Part shown: positions 1 through 11,313 of the stretch, in pieces
Layout of the letters: the number at the start of each line of letters is the position of its first letter
How positions within the stretch are numbered: position 1 is the stretch's first letter
Source of the DNA: Pristionchus mayeri
Lineage: Eukaryota > Nematoda > Chromadorea > Rhabditida > Neodiplogasteridae
DNA: 64,000 nucleotides
Assembly (NCBI GenBank): GCA_036245805.1
Contig: BTRK01000003.1
Location: 11,758,464-11,822,463 of the forward strand
Reading direction: 5' to 3'
Position numbers and translations under genes: made by a program
Notes under the pieces: model-generated
Seen by the model: the letters and a program-made list of their open reading frames with translations, nothing else
Database searches by the model: none
What the model was told of the DNA's origin: nothing

Positions 1-47
1 CGTAGTGCTTTATGAACAGAGTGCGATCCTGCCCCGTGGTCCCTTAC

Positions 48-559
48 CTTGCCTATCGTTACTTGGTATCCTCGGTATGTGAATATCGGGCCCCGGTCAC
101 GATACATGTACCCGGTAATGGTGAGCATGTCCCAACGACCATTTAACGTGGTCTTTTTGAGAACTTCCTGAAATGAGCAGTACGAATTATCATTCAATAT
201 ACTCAGCTTACCTTGAAGGACATGTAAAACTTTAGCTGAGCGTAGCCCTTTTAATATTACCTCTAAAACACGAATCTCCGTCAAACATACTCACAAACTA
301 CTGAACTTTTCTACATTCTACTTTCTACATTATACTTTTCTTCAGCCTCGGCGGGCACATGATTGCACTTGGAAAAGCTCTAGTTAGTTGGATTTTCACA
401 CCTCAATTCGTAGAGCTTTTCCGTAATACTAGATAACTCGTATACCTTATTGCCAAAATTCAGGCGTAGCAAAATTAATATTATGATTACCTCAATTCGC
501 TGTCCGTCACACTCTGCTTTGATTCCACAGTACGAAGCTCTGCTGAGCGGACAACGACA
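48..559 (-). pseudogene. truncated duplicate of the last exons of an F-box-type gene
   Basis: Minus-strand exons match those of the gene at 55954-58021. Exon 491-559 encodes 23 residues (CRCPLSRASYCGIKAECDGQ then RIE) bounded by CGCAG and a GTAATC donor. Exon 48-167 encodes 40 residues containing WDMLTITGYMY and GYQVTIGK, bounded by TTTCAG and a GTAAGG donor. Between them 212-251 (GYAQLKFYMSFK) ends at a GTAAGC donor with a 44-nt intron; differences from the other copy in this stretch are synonymous. The upstream half of that middle exon is lost: the frame meets TAA. The F-box exons are absent here. The final donor implies the gene runs off the left edge. Either a decaying partial duplicate or the 3' part of a rearranged gene. 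Function unknown. Confidence 0.6.
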
Positions 560-799
560 CTGCGAACGCAAAATTAAAAGCCGAACGCAATTTAGCATCT
601 GCCCCTTTGAGCCTTTGATCTTTCTCTGCAGTAGCTCAAACACCTACAGTATCGCCGGAAAGTATTCGCCCACTTATAATTTCAGCCATAGTTTTTCAAC
701 CAAGCGAGATAGCGTGCTGAAATTTTTAAAGGAAACAGCAAATTTAATGGGGAACAAAGTGTTATTATTGCAAACTTATGTAAATTGATCGCGCTTGCC

Positions 800-1150
800 T
801 AGTGATGACGCAATCGAAGAGCACTTTTTCGAAAAAAATATATCCCTCTGGAGAATTTTTCAACGCCTGTCTAACTTTATGAGCGTTGAGAACCATTCAT
901 GAACTACCCAGAAACCAAATTTCAAGTTGCTGCGACATCGCACCGTGTTGCTGCAGCTGCTGCAAATTTGAGGCTGAAATGTCATAACTCAGCTTCTAGT
1001 GAAGCTAGAGACTCATTCAAAACAGCAAAATGATCCGTATAATGTCCCCAAATGATCCTGAAAGATTGGTATCGATTGGTCGTCATTTGCCCTCAGGGCT
1101 TGAAAAAATCACTTTTTCGGATGACCAATATTTGGACGCTTACCATTTCC
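800..1150. repeat. degenerate half of a TA-flanked palindromic element
   Basis: Shares the stretch around TGATGACGCAATCGA, the gctagagactc stretch and GCCCTCAGGGC followed by TGAAAAAATCAC with the palindromic elements at 24031-25401 and 49849-51238. Only one arm is present and no matching terminus was found. It ends just before the exon at 1153. Confidence 0.6.
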
Positions 1151-1152
1151 AG

Positions 1153-4100
1153 AGTGAACTATCAAAAAATATGGCTCCTGGACAGGAAGGTTTTTGATAC
1201 GCTTCAGGTAAGATATAAAAAAAAGAAAAAAAGTGAGAATTATATGATTATTTAAATTAGCTGTTTAGGATCCGTTCCCATTCGATGGCTTTTTCGGCTT
1301 CTATCGCTTTATCACCGGCCGCTCGCACATCTTCTTTGTGGATTCACAGCGATTGGTGTATACTTATACTTATACTTATACTTATACTTTATTCACCATC
1401 AGGGTAGGAGAGAGATTATGCCTTAATGGTGTCGAAGAAGGGAGATCAGGTGGTATTTTGGGCTCGGGCGAGCGTGTGGGTGGGGATTGTGTGGCAGTCC
1501 GTGTTACATTCTTATGTTGGAAGAGTGGAGGACATGCATGGGAGAGTTTTTCATAAGGCGACGGAAAGGGATACGGGTTATGGTAACTATTTGGTTGGGA
1601 AGGGAATTCCAGAGCGTTAGCGAACGAGTGGCACAAGAAGTTATGGAAGATGGACTAACGAATGGCAGAGCTATGCGCAGACTGTGAGAGGCACGGAGAC
1701 TACGAGTGAGAGGAGCAATCGAATAGAGAGTCATACAGGAAGTAAATAGCAAGGAGTCATACAGGAAGTAAATATCGTTCAAAGAACGGCGATATTCAAG
1801 TGTGCCTTCAAGTGTGGAAGTGCTTAAGCCTATCAGGGTAAGTCAGGTAAGGCAATTTAGATCGGCCCAGAACACGTCTAGTAAATTCGCGCTACACAGA
1901 TTCGATTTGATGAACCAAACCAATAGCAATAGGGTTCCAAATTATAGTTGAGGACTCAAGAAGAGGGCGAATGTAAATTTTGTATGCCTTAAGCAATATA
2001 TCAGACGAGGTTGTGAGGAAAGATCGAAGTAAAAGATTGCACATGGACCTGGCTTTTCTAGTTATTTGAGCAATATGATGGCCAAAGTGCAAGTTGCTAG
2101 AGAAGAAAACACCTAGGTCGCGAACTTGTTCTTTCGGGGAGATTATATTACCATTTTTAAGGCGGCCAAGATGGAGCACAGTACACTTAGGAACACTGAT
2201 AGTCATGTTCCACTGCTCTATACTAGTAATAGCTTTTTGAAGATCAGCACAATGATCAGGAACAATTGCGTATATTTTAAGATCATCAGCGAATATGTTA
2301 TATTTAACTGTAGGAGGAATGCATTTGCCCAAATCATTAACGTATATTATACACAACAATGGGCCAATTGCTGAGCCCTGGGGGACCCCAGATATAATTG
2401 GAGAGGGAGGGGATATATGATTGAGACCAATAAACCAATAAAGGACCAATAAAGACCAAAAAAGGACCAATAAGAGAATAAGAACCAATAAAGACACGTT
2501 GAGATCTTCCAAGGAGATATGACTCGAACCATTTTACAATATGTTTAGAGACACCCAGAAAGGAAAGCTTATGCATGAGAAACCTTAAATCAATAGAGTC
2601 AAATGCCTTTTGATAGTCGAAAAATATGGTATCTACTGATTTCTTACGACTCAAAGACAGAGTATAGAACGAAAGAGTTTCGCAAAGGGAAGTTGTAGTG
2701 CTTCTATGTTTACGGAACCCAGCTTGGCGCATATCTAGCAAAGAATGTGCATCTAGATAGGTTATTAACTCATAAATTAGAATTTTTTCAAAAATTTTAT
2801 TGGCGGTGATTGTAAGGGAGATAGGGCGATAATTTGAGATTTCTGCATTGCCGGAATTTTTTTAAGAATTGGCTTGACATGAGCAATTTTCCACTGGGAG
2901 GGAGCAATACCAGAAGTAAGTGAAATATAAAAAATTATGGAGAGGGGACTGGCGATTGAAAATTTGCATTTGGTGAAGACCAAATTTGGAATATTATCGG
3001 GAGAACCATTTATTTTAGGAACCAATTGTGAAATGGCAATAAGAATGTCACCAATTGGAATGAAGGGGAGGTCAAATGAGGAATCAGGGAGAGGAAGCGT
3101 AGGAGGTGGTGAAGTCTTAGGGGGAGTTTGGACCCTGGAAAAGAATTTTGAAAAAACAGTTGCCTTATCCTTATCGGTTAAGAGGGCATTTCTGCAAGTG
3201 TCAGTAATCCCAGGGAGAGACGATGTGTTTACCTTGAATCGGGATTTACAAAATTGGAAGAAAAGATTAGAATTATTAGAATTTATGGCATTGCTTTCAC
3301 GCTTTATCTCGAAACTTTTTAGAGCCTTATTAAACCTCACTCGTAAGGAGTGAGTAGCATCGCTATTAGGTGCACGCTCATGTAACTGCTGTAACCTATC
3401 GTGCAATTGACTCAAATGTTTCGGATAACCGGAGGATGTTTACACAGTCTTGAGAGGAACATAAGCATCTAGAATGGAGTTTAAAAATTCGCTAAAATAT
3501 TTTTATGCATCGGTAGCAGTCATGTTAGAGAAAGCAATCGTCCAATTATGCATTGCAATGTGGTTATTAATCATGTCCCAATTGGCAAGGTGATAATTTC
3601 TAGAAGGTTTTAAATTGGAACCCAGAGAGGTCTCGAACGTAATAGATAAAGAGATACTGACATGGTCAGAAAGGGGGATGTCAGGCTTTGCAGATTTAAT
3701 AATGGGAGAATTGCAGAGTGCAAGATCAAGTATATTTTTCCCTCTGGTAGGAAAGTCGATGTACTGGTTGAAGCATTTTGTAGTTATACAATCTAAGAAA
3801 GGAGTTGTGGAAGAAGTGGACAAGGAATAGGTGTACCAATCTATAGATGGATAGTTAAAGTCACCAATTATTAAAGAAGTGTGCTGGCAGCTAGTTGCCA
3901 GATTCAGGTAATCTAAGAAAGGGAGATTTGAGAAGAGTGGGGAATTTGGTGCTCGATTGACAATAATGATTCTGAGGGAATTAGTATGAATTGATGGAGA
4001 ACTGGAGTAAATATCAATAGTAATGCACTCGTAGCCAGGTATGATTAAGGAAGACAGGGAGTAGGGAGTAGTTAGATAGGGAGTAAAAAAAAGATAGGGA

Positions 4101-5654
4101 GTAGTTTAGAGCGCGCATAGATGAGTACTCCACCACCTCTAGAATCAACGCGATCGGATCGGAATATAAAGTAGTCACTTAGGCCTCTCAACAGAAGAGC
4201 ATCGCTATCCGCATCGCTAAGCCTAGTTTCGGTGAGTGCAAGAATGTCAAGATTACAATGCAAAAGTAGGAGGGTTATGGTATCTATAACGTTCCTAACG
4301 CTCCGGCAATTAGCAAAAAGTAAGGAAAGATTTTGACTAGATTTGGAGCCGTTAGGAGGGGCACAAACAACAAACAAAGAGGGTTCTAGAGAGATAGGGT
4401 AGGGTAGGACTCACGGCGCTGCCACATAATCCCTAGAAGAGAGAGGGTGCTCATTTGTCCTCCACCATCGTACCACCTGAACCAGTTTGAGAACACAGTC
4501 ACGAACTCCCCATTTGAGGCATTTTGCTTCGATATTACGCTTGCGAGCTTCGTCACGAGCGTTACGTTCTTGCTCCAGTTCAGAGGGCATGAGATCCCTC
4601 CTTACAAACATGGATGGCTCGAAGAAGGAAGGGCGAGCAACCGAGCGGATTCCAGTCAGGAGACGATCACGGATGATTGTCGATGGAAGGGAGAACTTGA
4701 TTATACGCTTTCCGGGAGGCTTGTTTTCAGGAAAGCGATGATGGGTGATTTGACCTTTGTCGTAAGCTTCCTTCAGCTCGGAGTCATTCGTCACATCAAT
4801 GATGTTCTTGAGGGTAGATTCATCGTGCGCGGCGGTTTCCTGAGGTGTCGATTTTTCAGTAGAACCAACCAAAACAGCTCTCTGCGACTTGCTCCTTATC
4901 TTGTCCGAATCAGCTAGGGCGCGTACAACCGAAGCATACGTGCAGTTGTCAATCGAGTCGACCACTCAACACGAGAAATGAACACGGGAATGCTGTAACA
5001 TATCGTGCAATTGACTCAAATGTTTCGGATAACCAGAGGATGTTTTCACGGATAACCAGAGGATGTTTTTGTTGGTTTGTTCATTTCAGTATTCATTAAT
5101 TGTTCGATGGAAATTATTTTGCAAAGTAACCTCATCGGAGATGCAGAACGGCATTTTTTCAAAGATCAAAGCTTTGATGTTAGAATATAATATTGATTTT
5201 CATTTGCAGGTCTACAACCAGAACATCCTGGTGGCTGTGGCTGTGATGCGGTACGCGCACTTGCTCTTCCACAGCACATCGGTTGAGATGACCACGAAAC
5301 TGTTCAAGTGAGCCTCATCGTTTTTGCGCCTATTGCGTCGTCACATCATAGAATATAAACTACCTTGTCGCGGAAGCACCTTTACTTTACCTTAACTCCC
5401 TATCGTAAGAGCCTACCTTACACACCCTAACCTATCTTTATTCCCCCTAACATATCCTTATTCATTTTAGATCTGAGCGTGGCAGTCTCTTCTTCCGTGC
5501 CTTCCTCAGTACCTCGACGAGAGATGAGCTCTCCTTCGACCGATTCTTCCCTTGTTTCCCTGCCATCTGTTTCCCTGCCATCTGTTTGGATCACTATTTT
5601 GCAGAAGAGAAAAATCGAGGAGCAACTTCACATATACTATTGAGAAGGCCATGA
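1153..5654 (+). CDS. unrecognised split gene with a LINE in an intron
   Basis: Four exons join in phase: 1153-1207 (NYQKIWLLDRKVFDTLQ), 1269-1355 (29 aa, contains FDGFFGFYRFITGRSH), 5210-5307 (VYNQNILVAVAVMRYAHLLF onward) and 5471-5654 ending in TGA. Acceptors are TTCCAG, GTTTAG, TTGCAG and TTTTAG; donors GTAAGA, GTGTAT and GTGAGC. The long intron 1356-5209 holds a minus-strand LINE. The last exon has a perfect 15-nt tandem copy of TTTCCCTGCCATCTG, adding five residues. The start codon lies upstream and was not found, and the first listed exon sits right beside an old repeat. The joined protein is aromatic-rich and not recognised. Phase agreement across three introns is the main support. Confidence 0.55.
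1504..4377 (-). pseudogene. LINE ORF2 endonuclease-reverse transcriptase, frame-broken
   Basis: The endonuclease begins at 4377 with LSLLFANCRSVRN, TETRL and RGGGVLIYARS, and its SDHVSISLS end falls near 3650. Reverse transcriptase pieces follow at 3415-2777, 2741-2337 (QAGFRKHRST, FDYQKAFDSID) and 2512-1892 (SGVPQGSAIGPLLCIIYVND and FADDLKIYAIV, the catalytic box reading FADD). LTLWNSLPNQIV near 1610 is the usual C-terminal motif. The pieces lie in different frames, so this is a pseudogene. Strand and order are consistent with one element. Confidence 0.85.
4411..4965 (-). CDS. LINE ORF1-like nucleic acid-binding protein
   Basis: A 184-residue open frame at the 5' side of the LINE. It has a basic central part (RIIKFSLPSTIIRDRLL) followed by FVRRDLMPSELEQERNARD, a pattern seen in ORF1 proteins of CR1-type elements, which are thought to bind RNA and aid reverse transcription. 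No zinc knuckle is visible. Position directly before the endonuclease supports the call. The protein may be short at its N-terminus relative to a complete ORF1. Confidence 0.6.
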   Translation of the reverse strand: MVDSIDNCTYASVVRALADSDKIRSKSQRAVLVGSTEKSTPQETAAHDESTLKNIIDVTNDSELKEAYDKGQITHHRFPENKPPGKRIIKFSLPSTIIRDRLLTGIRSVARPSFFEPSMFVRRDLMPSELEQERNARDEARKRNIEAKCLKWGVRDCVLKLVQVVRWWRTNEHPLSSRDYVAAP

Positions 5655-6420
5655 CTAGTACTTTCTAAGCCTAGGTTGAATGGTGGGGTTGATTAACCCC
5701 GTCCCCGAATTACATGAGGAACAGAGAGTAAGATGGAGTGATGGAGCTGTTCAATCGATTAGTATTCCCGTCCGGATAATCAAACTGACAGTCCTTAGAA
5801 TATGGGCGATATAGTGTACTACTATTGCGTCATTCATACATTAGAAAAGTCTAGCTGAACTGATCTTCATCTTTCAAAAAAATGTGATTTTTCAAAAACT
5901 TGCGAAACATGCAAAATACCGACTTTTGGTGTCCAGGCTAGGATTGCTTCTCTACCAAAAGTACCTATCACCCAACTTACCCAAGCCAAAATGTAATAGG
6001 GCATGGTAAGCTTCAGCATGTAATCACAAAATAATGAGCTGATCAACTGTATGTGAGACAGGAACTGATAAAATATGTCGATTTTAATGTCGAATTTTTG
6101 AAATCAATATTTAAACAAATTTGGCTTGTGACAGGAGGATCGCACAATTACCTATCTAAAATATGTGCTGAACAGGGCCGGATTTATACATTTTCAGTAT
6201 GTTTTAATCCCTAAGTCTAACTATTTGAATGAACAGTAGATAAATTCATCTGAGGTCATGTCCAGGACATCAGTATTGGCCAATTGGCACATTTTTCTAG
6301 TTGGCCTTTCGTGTTAGAATTCATTTTAAGTTACTGCTGTAATACACGACCATGGTACTTTCCAAAAATACAATACAGTTGGCACTATCTCTCAGACCGA
6401 TAGATTGGAACTCGGAGAAA
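5655..6420. other. no gene seen; left part of a dispersed duplicated segment
   Basis: No supported exon. About 5850-6420 matches, in inverted orientation, 23290-23850 (shared stretches include the cagaccgatagatt block and the TGGCCTTTCGTGTTAGAATT block). It ends at the TTAA flanking the palindromic element. Confidence 0.55.
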
Positions 6421-6424
6421 TTAA

Positions 6425-8558
6425 GAGACCCGCTCCTTAAGACTCGACCATTTCGGCCACCCTGCGGACATGTTGAGCTAGCAGCGGAAACCGCGGGCCA
6501 TTACTGGTATGGGCGGAGTGTCTTAGGCCTGCATTATTGAAATTTGCCACTTATTATATGTTGCGGCCAAAGGGTAAGAAAAAATATCGATATAGGTGGA
6601 AAACAGACAAAAAATCATATTTTCTTAATGATTCAAAATTGACTCAAACGTCACATTGCGTTCCACTTGAAGTGCCCCGAAGTCGTTAAAAAGGCATTTA
6701 GATCAGAAATCGATCGATTCTTAAAATCATTTTTAGTGCTAAAATTTCACCTTTTGTTGCCTATCTGGCTCATTTCGGGCCAAAGCCCTTAGTTTTTTTC
6801 GTTCCAATATACTTTGGAGCATGTTGCATCAAAATCACTTAGCAGCTAATCTTGAAAACGATTCCATTTTCGGAAAATAATTTTCTAATCGGTCTCTGTA
6901 CCGAACCAGAAAATTCAAAAATTCATTATAGCCAATCCATTGTGAACAATGATTCAGTTTTATCACTTTCATATACAACTATCCATGATATAATTTCTAG
7001 CACTAAAACATATCACAATTTCGCTCGTTTCAGAAATCCACTTTTTACTGCTTCGAATTTATCAATAGGACAATATTTTCTCGAAAATCATAAGCCCAAT
7101 CCCACTAGTTTTGTATTCAGATATTAGAATACCCCGACGTAATTAAGAAAATCACACGACGGGTGCCACCTGTCATGCCCAAAATTCACTATGTTTATTC
7201 AAATAATTGGAAAATCGAGATTTTGAATAATTTATTTTTTAGATTTCTCAAAATGTATTGCTTATTTCAGATGTAATTAATTGTTAAGCAATACATTACC
7301 ACTGGATAAGTAATCTGAGCGTTAAAGAACAGCTGTTTTGCGTGTCCAGAAATCGAAAATTTTCACATTTTCCTATTTTTGTGCTGGATTCCCTATCAAA
7401 CCACGATTTCAATCCCTTAGATTTTACAATATTGATATACATTGGGATACCCTACTTCGCAATTACATTACAAAAAATTTCGATAGGCTTTCCATTTGCG
7501 GGCAATAATTTTCAAACATGCCTCTTTAGCGTGTTTTGTTGAAGCTTGCTATAGGTGAATGTTTGAAAATTATTGCCCGCAAATGGAATGCCTATCGAGA
7601 TTTTTTGTAATGTAATTGCGAAGTAGGGTATCCCAATGTATATCAATATTGTAAAAGCTAAGGGATTGGAATCGTGGTTTGATAGGGAATCCAGCACAAA
7701 AATAGGAAAATGTAAAAATTTTCGATTTCTGGACTCATGCAAAACAGCTGTTCTTTAACGCTCAGATTACTTATCCAGTGGTAATGTATTGTTTAACAAT
7801 TAATTACATCTGAAATAAGCAATACATTTTGAGAAATCTAAAAAATAAATTATTCAAAATCTCGATTTTCCAATTATTTCAATGAACATAGTGAATTTTG
7901 GGCATGACAGGTGGCACCCGTCGTGTGATTTTCTTAATTACGTCGGGGTATTCTAATATCTGAATACAAAACTAGTGGGATTGGGCTTATGATTTTCGAG
8001 AAAATATTGTCCTATTGATAAATTCGAAGCAGTAAAAAGTGGATTTCTGAAACGAGCGAAATTGTGATCTGTTTTAGTGCTAAAAATTATATCATGGATA
8101 GTTGTATATGAAAGTGATAAAACTGAATCATTGTTCACAATGGATTGGCTATAATGAATTTTTGAATTTTCTGGTTCGGTACAGAGACCGATTAGAAAAT
8201 TATTTTCCGAAAATGGAATCGTTATCAAGATTAGCTGCTAACTGATTTTGATGCAACATGCTCCAAAGTGTATTGGAACGAAACAATCTAAGGGCTTTGC
8301 CCCCCCCCCCCCCCCCCGGGGCACTACAAGTGGAACGCAATTTGACGTTTTAGTCAATTTTGCATCATTAAGAAAATATGATTTTTTGTCTGTTTTCCCC
8401 ATATATTGACATTTTTTCTTACCCTTTGGCCGCAACATATAATAAGTGTCAAATTTCAATAATGCAGGCCTAAGGGACTCCGCCCATACCAGTAATGGTC
8501 CGCGGTTGCCATTGCTAACTCAACACGCGGGGTGGTCGAGTCTTACGGAGCGGGTCTC
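6425..8558. mobile_element. TTAA-flanked palindromic element (PALTTAA-type)
   Basis: A 2134-bp inverted repeat beginning GAGACCCGCTCC and ending GGAGCGGGTCTC, directly flanked by TTAA at 6421-6424 and 8559-8562. The arms (6425 to about 7517 and about 7555-8558) are nearly identical and meet at about 7540. Open frames in the two arms (for example 6852-7127 and 7953-8228) are mirror images and are not host genes. No transposase is present, so it is non-autonomous. TTAA target sites are typical of piggyBac-type transposases and of C. elegans PALTTAA repeats; assignment to a known family is inference. The right arm has an 18-base C run at 8300-8317 where the left arm has about 110 bp of other sequence. 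Confidence 0.85.
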
Positions 8559-8562
8559 TTAA

Positions 8563-8770
8563 TACCCCAGTTACCTTTTACGGTAACTTTTGCCTCACAC
8601 TGCGACCACAATCCCGATGTTATAGAGCTGTACAAATGCGCGCTATACAGAGTGTTGGATCACTTATTGTGTGAGAACAACCATTTGAAAATCGGTCGAA
8701 AAGGAAGGATGTTGAATGTAAGACAACGAAAATATTGAAATCGGACAGAACTTTTGTTCCAACCTGATAA
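8563..8770 (+). pseudogene. right part of duplicated segment, coding-like
   Basis: Encodes TFASHCDHNPDVIELYKCAL and LCENNHLKIGR, closely matching the minus-strand frame at 22940-23275. It continues the segment that stops at 6420; the palindromic element lies between the two parts. A GTAAGA donor follows at 8716 but does not join the exon at 8788 in phase. Similarity ends at about 8766. Protein not recognised. Confidence 0.5.
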
Positions 8771-8787
8771 AACACTCCTTCTTTCAG

Positions 8788-11015
8788 ATGGAGAGTGGAA
8801 GCTAAACACGCCCTTGGTCGTGTCGATTCCTTCCGTCGTCGACCCAAATACTCTACCTCGCCGTAGGCGGACTGAAGAGTACCTGGATAGATCGATAATT
8901 TTCAATGGAACCGGAAAAGTCATCTCTAACAGCCTGAACACGGTCAAGGTAAATTCCATTTGAGTTACTTTTTGTAGCAATTGTCAATTACGCTCGGTAA
9001 TATGCAAAAAAACTGATGAAATTATTCACAATTTGGATCACAACTGCTGTACCATCTTTCTAAAAACACATTCTTACGTTTATCGCAAATTAAATCGTGT
9101 TGATCCCAGATCGAGTCCGAGGAGACGCTTCGCAGAGGCATGCCCTACCTAATCCTTGCCCCTGCACACGTTGTCGGCGACCAAGTGGAGAAATTCCCGA
9201 TCGGCTCACGGGTAAATCTCAATTCGATGAGAAAATGCCTATTTTGTATGATCTCTATGAGAGTTCACCACTGAAAATGTTTGAGTTTCTTTTGGAAAAT
9301 AAGACAAATGCACAAATTAATGAGCAAGTAAGTTATCATGGTTTTAAACCTACACCGAAATGGAGTAAATAGTTACTTGGTGATTGTCCTTCATTGACCT
9401 GTTAATCCTAAAATACGAAACTGTTATCAGGTTGACTACGCGGGCGTGCGCTGCTTTAACGGCTGGAGGCATACAGTGAAGGCGACTAGAATCGCCCCGC
9501 ATGTTGAGGTGAGAATTGCACATTTATTATATATACCAAAATCTTTTCTCCTGCATGGTCATCCTACTCCGAAATTATAAATTCGAATTATAAAATGAAA
9601 AATGCGGATATGGTTCAAGGAATACAGTACAATATTTGAATGGTAGTGCCGTCAAGTAGCAAATACAGATTATCCCATTATTGGGCTTTGAAGTTTCTGT
9701 AGAAAACAATGAGCACAGAGTTCACATAGTAACATATCAATATAGTCACTCCTTGATAGATGCCAGCTAAGGTAAAGTATACTTTGCAGCGTCGACTGAG
9801 CTGCGAATGCTGGACGAGCGCTCGAAGATGGCCGACCGAGAGAGGGAGATCAACGAGGCACTCCTCGAGGGGGAGGAAAGGGCCAAGGCGGTTATGGATA
9901 TGTGGCAGGCAACCAGGCAGTGAGTATAGTGAACATCATACATAAATAATATTAAATAAAACCAAAACTTCATTTGAAATACAATGCAAGTTTTGGTATT
10001 ATTTACGGTAAAATTGTGGTCTAGACGGAATGTTCGAATGATACGAGTCAGAGTCAGAATTATGCAGACTCTCAGAGTATCAATTCGGACATTCGGACGA
10101 GTGTCTGAGACTCAGCGTTGGAATTGTGCTAACCATTAAGAAACAGCAGTCAAGTTGCATTCTATCTCGTCATGGTCAATTAGAATGTTCCAATGGAACC
10201 ATATCTCAATTCTGTATAGAGATTTCAGCATCGGAATTTCGAAAATGGGTTACGGTTTACGATTGTATCGAAACTACGTTGTCAGTTTACCCTGGCTAGT
10301 TTTGCTGTTAGTCCCGCTTTAATTAGCCTGACTATGGAGTGCTTGGCAAGAAGTTAGCCAAATTCCATTTGCTCTCTCTCACATTCATTTGAGCAGTGAT
10401 AAATCAAGTAGGATGAGAACAATCATTTCAGGCAAAATTCCGCAACGACTTGCTGCAAATTTTCTGTGCTTAACAATAACTTGGAGTGGGATTTCTCGTG
10501 AAACTATTCCTAATTCAGATGTGATCCTTCGTCGCTCGGAAGCAACTACCAAGGCGATGATCGACTTGCTGATCGATTTTGAAGGCAAGGATGGACGTGC
10601 CGTGAGGAAGGAGGAGGCCAAGGAGCTGTGAGTTGATCTTTCTTGCAAAACGATATAGTACTGCACGACACAAGCAATGGCATCATATCATGAACAAAGA
10701 CGTTAATTTGATTTTCAATTCCAATTCAGACACGCTTCCAATAACGCGATTCTGCAAGAGGAGGATCAGTTTGAGTTCGAGGAACTGAGTGAAGTGAATA
10801 TTTTAACCAACATTAATTGCGCTCAATATCGATTGTGCTTATTTATAGGCGTAATCTAGTAAGCAATTAATCTCGTAAACTGAAATAGATGATCATTACA
10901 GGTGCTCGACACAGACAAGATGCTGTTCACCGAGGCTGGAAAACCCCGGTTGGTCGTGACAGTCCGTCCTCTCATCCATTGGGACCCCGAACACAAAGTG
11001 ATGCTGAGGATCTGA
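8788..11015 (+). CDS. unrecognised multi-exon charged protein gene
   Basis: Exons: 8788-8948 (GEWKLNTPLVVSIPSVVDPN), 9110-9211 (ESEETLRRGMPYLILAPAHV), 9431-9508 (VDYAGVRCFNGWRHTVKATR), 9790-9919 (MLDERSKMADREREINEALL), 10432-10465 (AKFRNDLLQIF), 10519-10627, 10730-10793 and 10902-11015 ending in TGA. Acceptors mostly end CAG and the final four exons join in phase. Exon 9790 is out of phase with its neighbours on both sides, so an exon is missed there or a boundary is wrong. The middle is a heptad-like Arg/Glu coiled coil, and the C-terminus (LVVTVRPLIHWDPEH) looks folded. The first exon is missing. No family recognised; a structural or complex-forming role would be a guess. Confidence 0.6.
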
Positions 11016-11313
11016 TAGCTGTGAAGAGTTTTGAAATATTTTTAAAGTACTTTCGCAATTTTGTATCTGGTACAACATTAGCCTCTTTAACTCACCCATT
11101 TTCATAATACGTTTATATTAATATCATACAATAAAATTGGACAAATACAAGATAAGTATGTTCACTGTGTAACCTGTAGCATGTATGTCTTTCGTACTGT
11201 TTTATTCATGTTTTAAAGAAGGGGTTACACGAATGAATGTTAGGGAGTTCCACCACGAAGATATTGCGCTCACAATGGGAAACTGTATTAAAATTGCCCC
11301 CACAAAACAGGTA

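Larger units (their letters stand above)
1357..4980 (-). mobile_element. decayed CR1-like non-LTR retrotransposon (LINE)
   Basis: Read on the minus strand the order is ORF1-like protein, APE-type endonuclease, reverse transcriptase, an LWNSLP C-terminal motif and a short (TATAAG)n-like tail at 1357-1385. That is the layout of the CR1/Jockey group. Reading frames are broken at several points, so it is not active as it stands. It lies antisense within the intron of the plus-strand gene 1153-5654. A 55-bp stretch of its own ORF2 recurs just beyond ORF1 at about 4990-5047. Confidence 0.85.

Noticed and set aside
1338..1556. Open frame beginning with a Tyr-Thr repeat
   Set aside because: It comes from the TATACT simple-repeat tail of the LINE.
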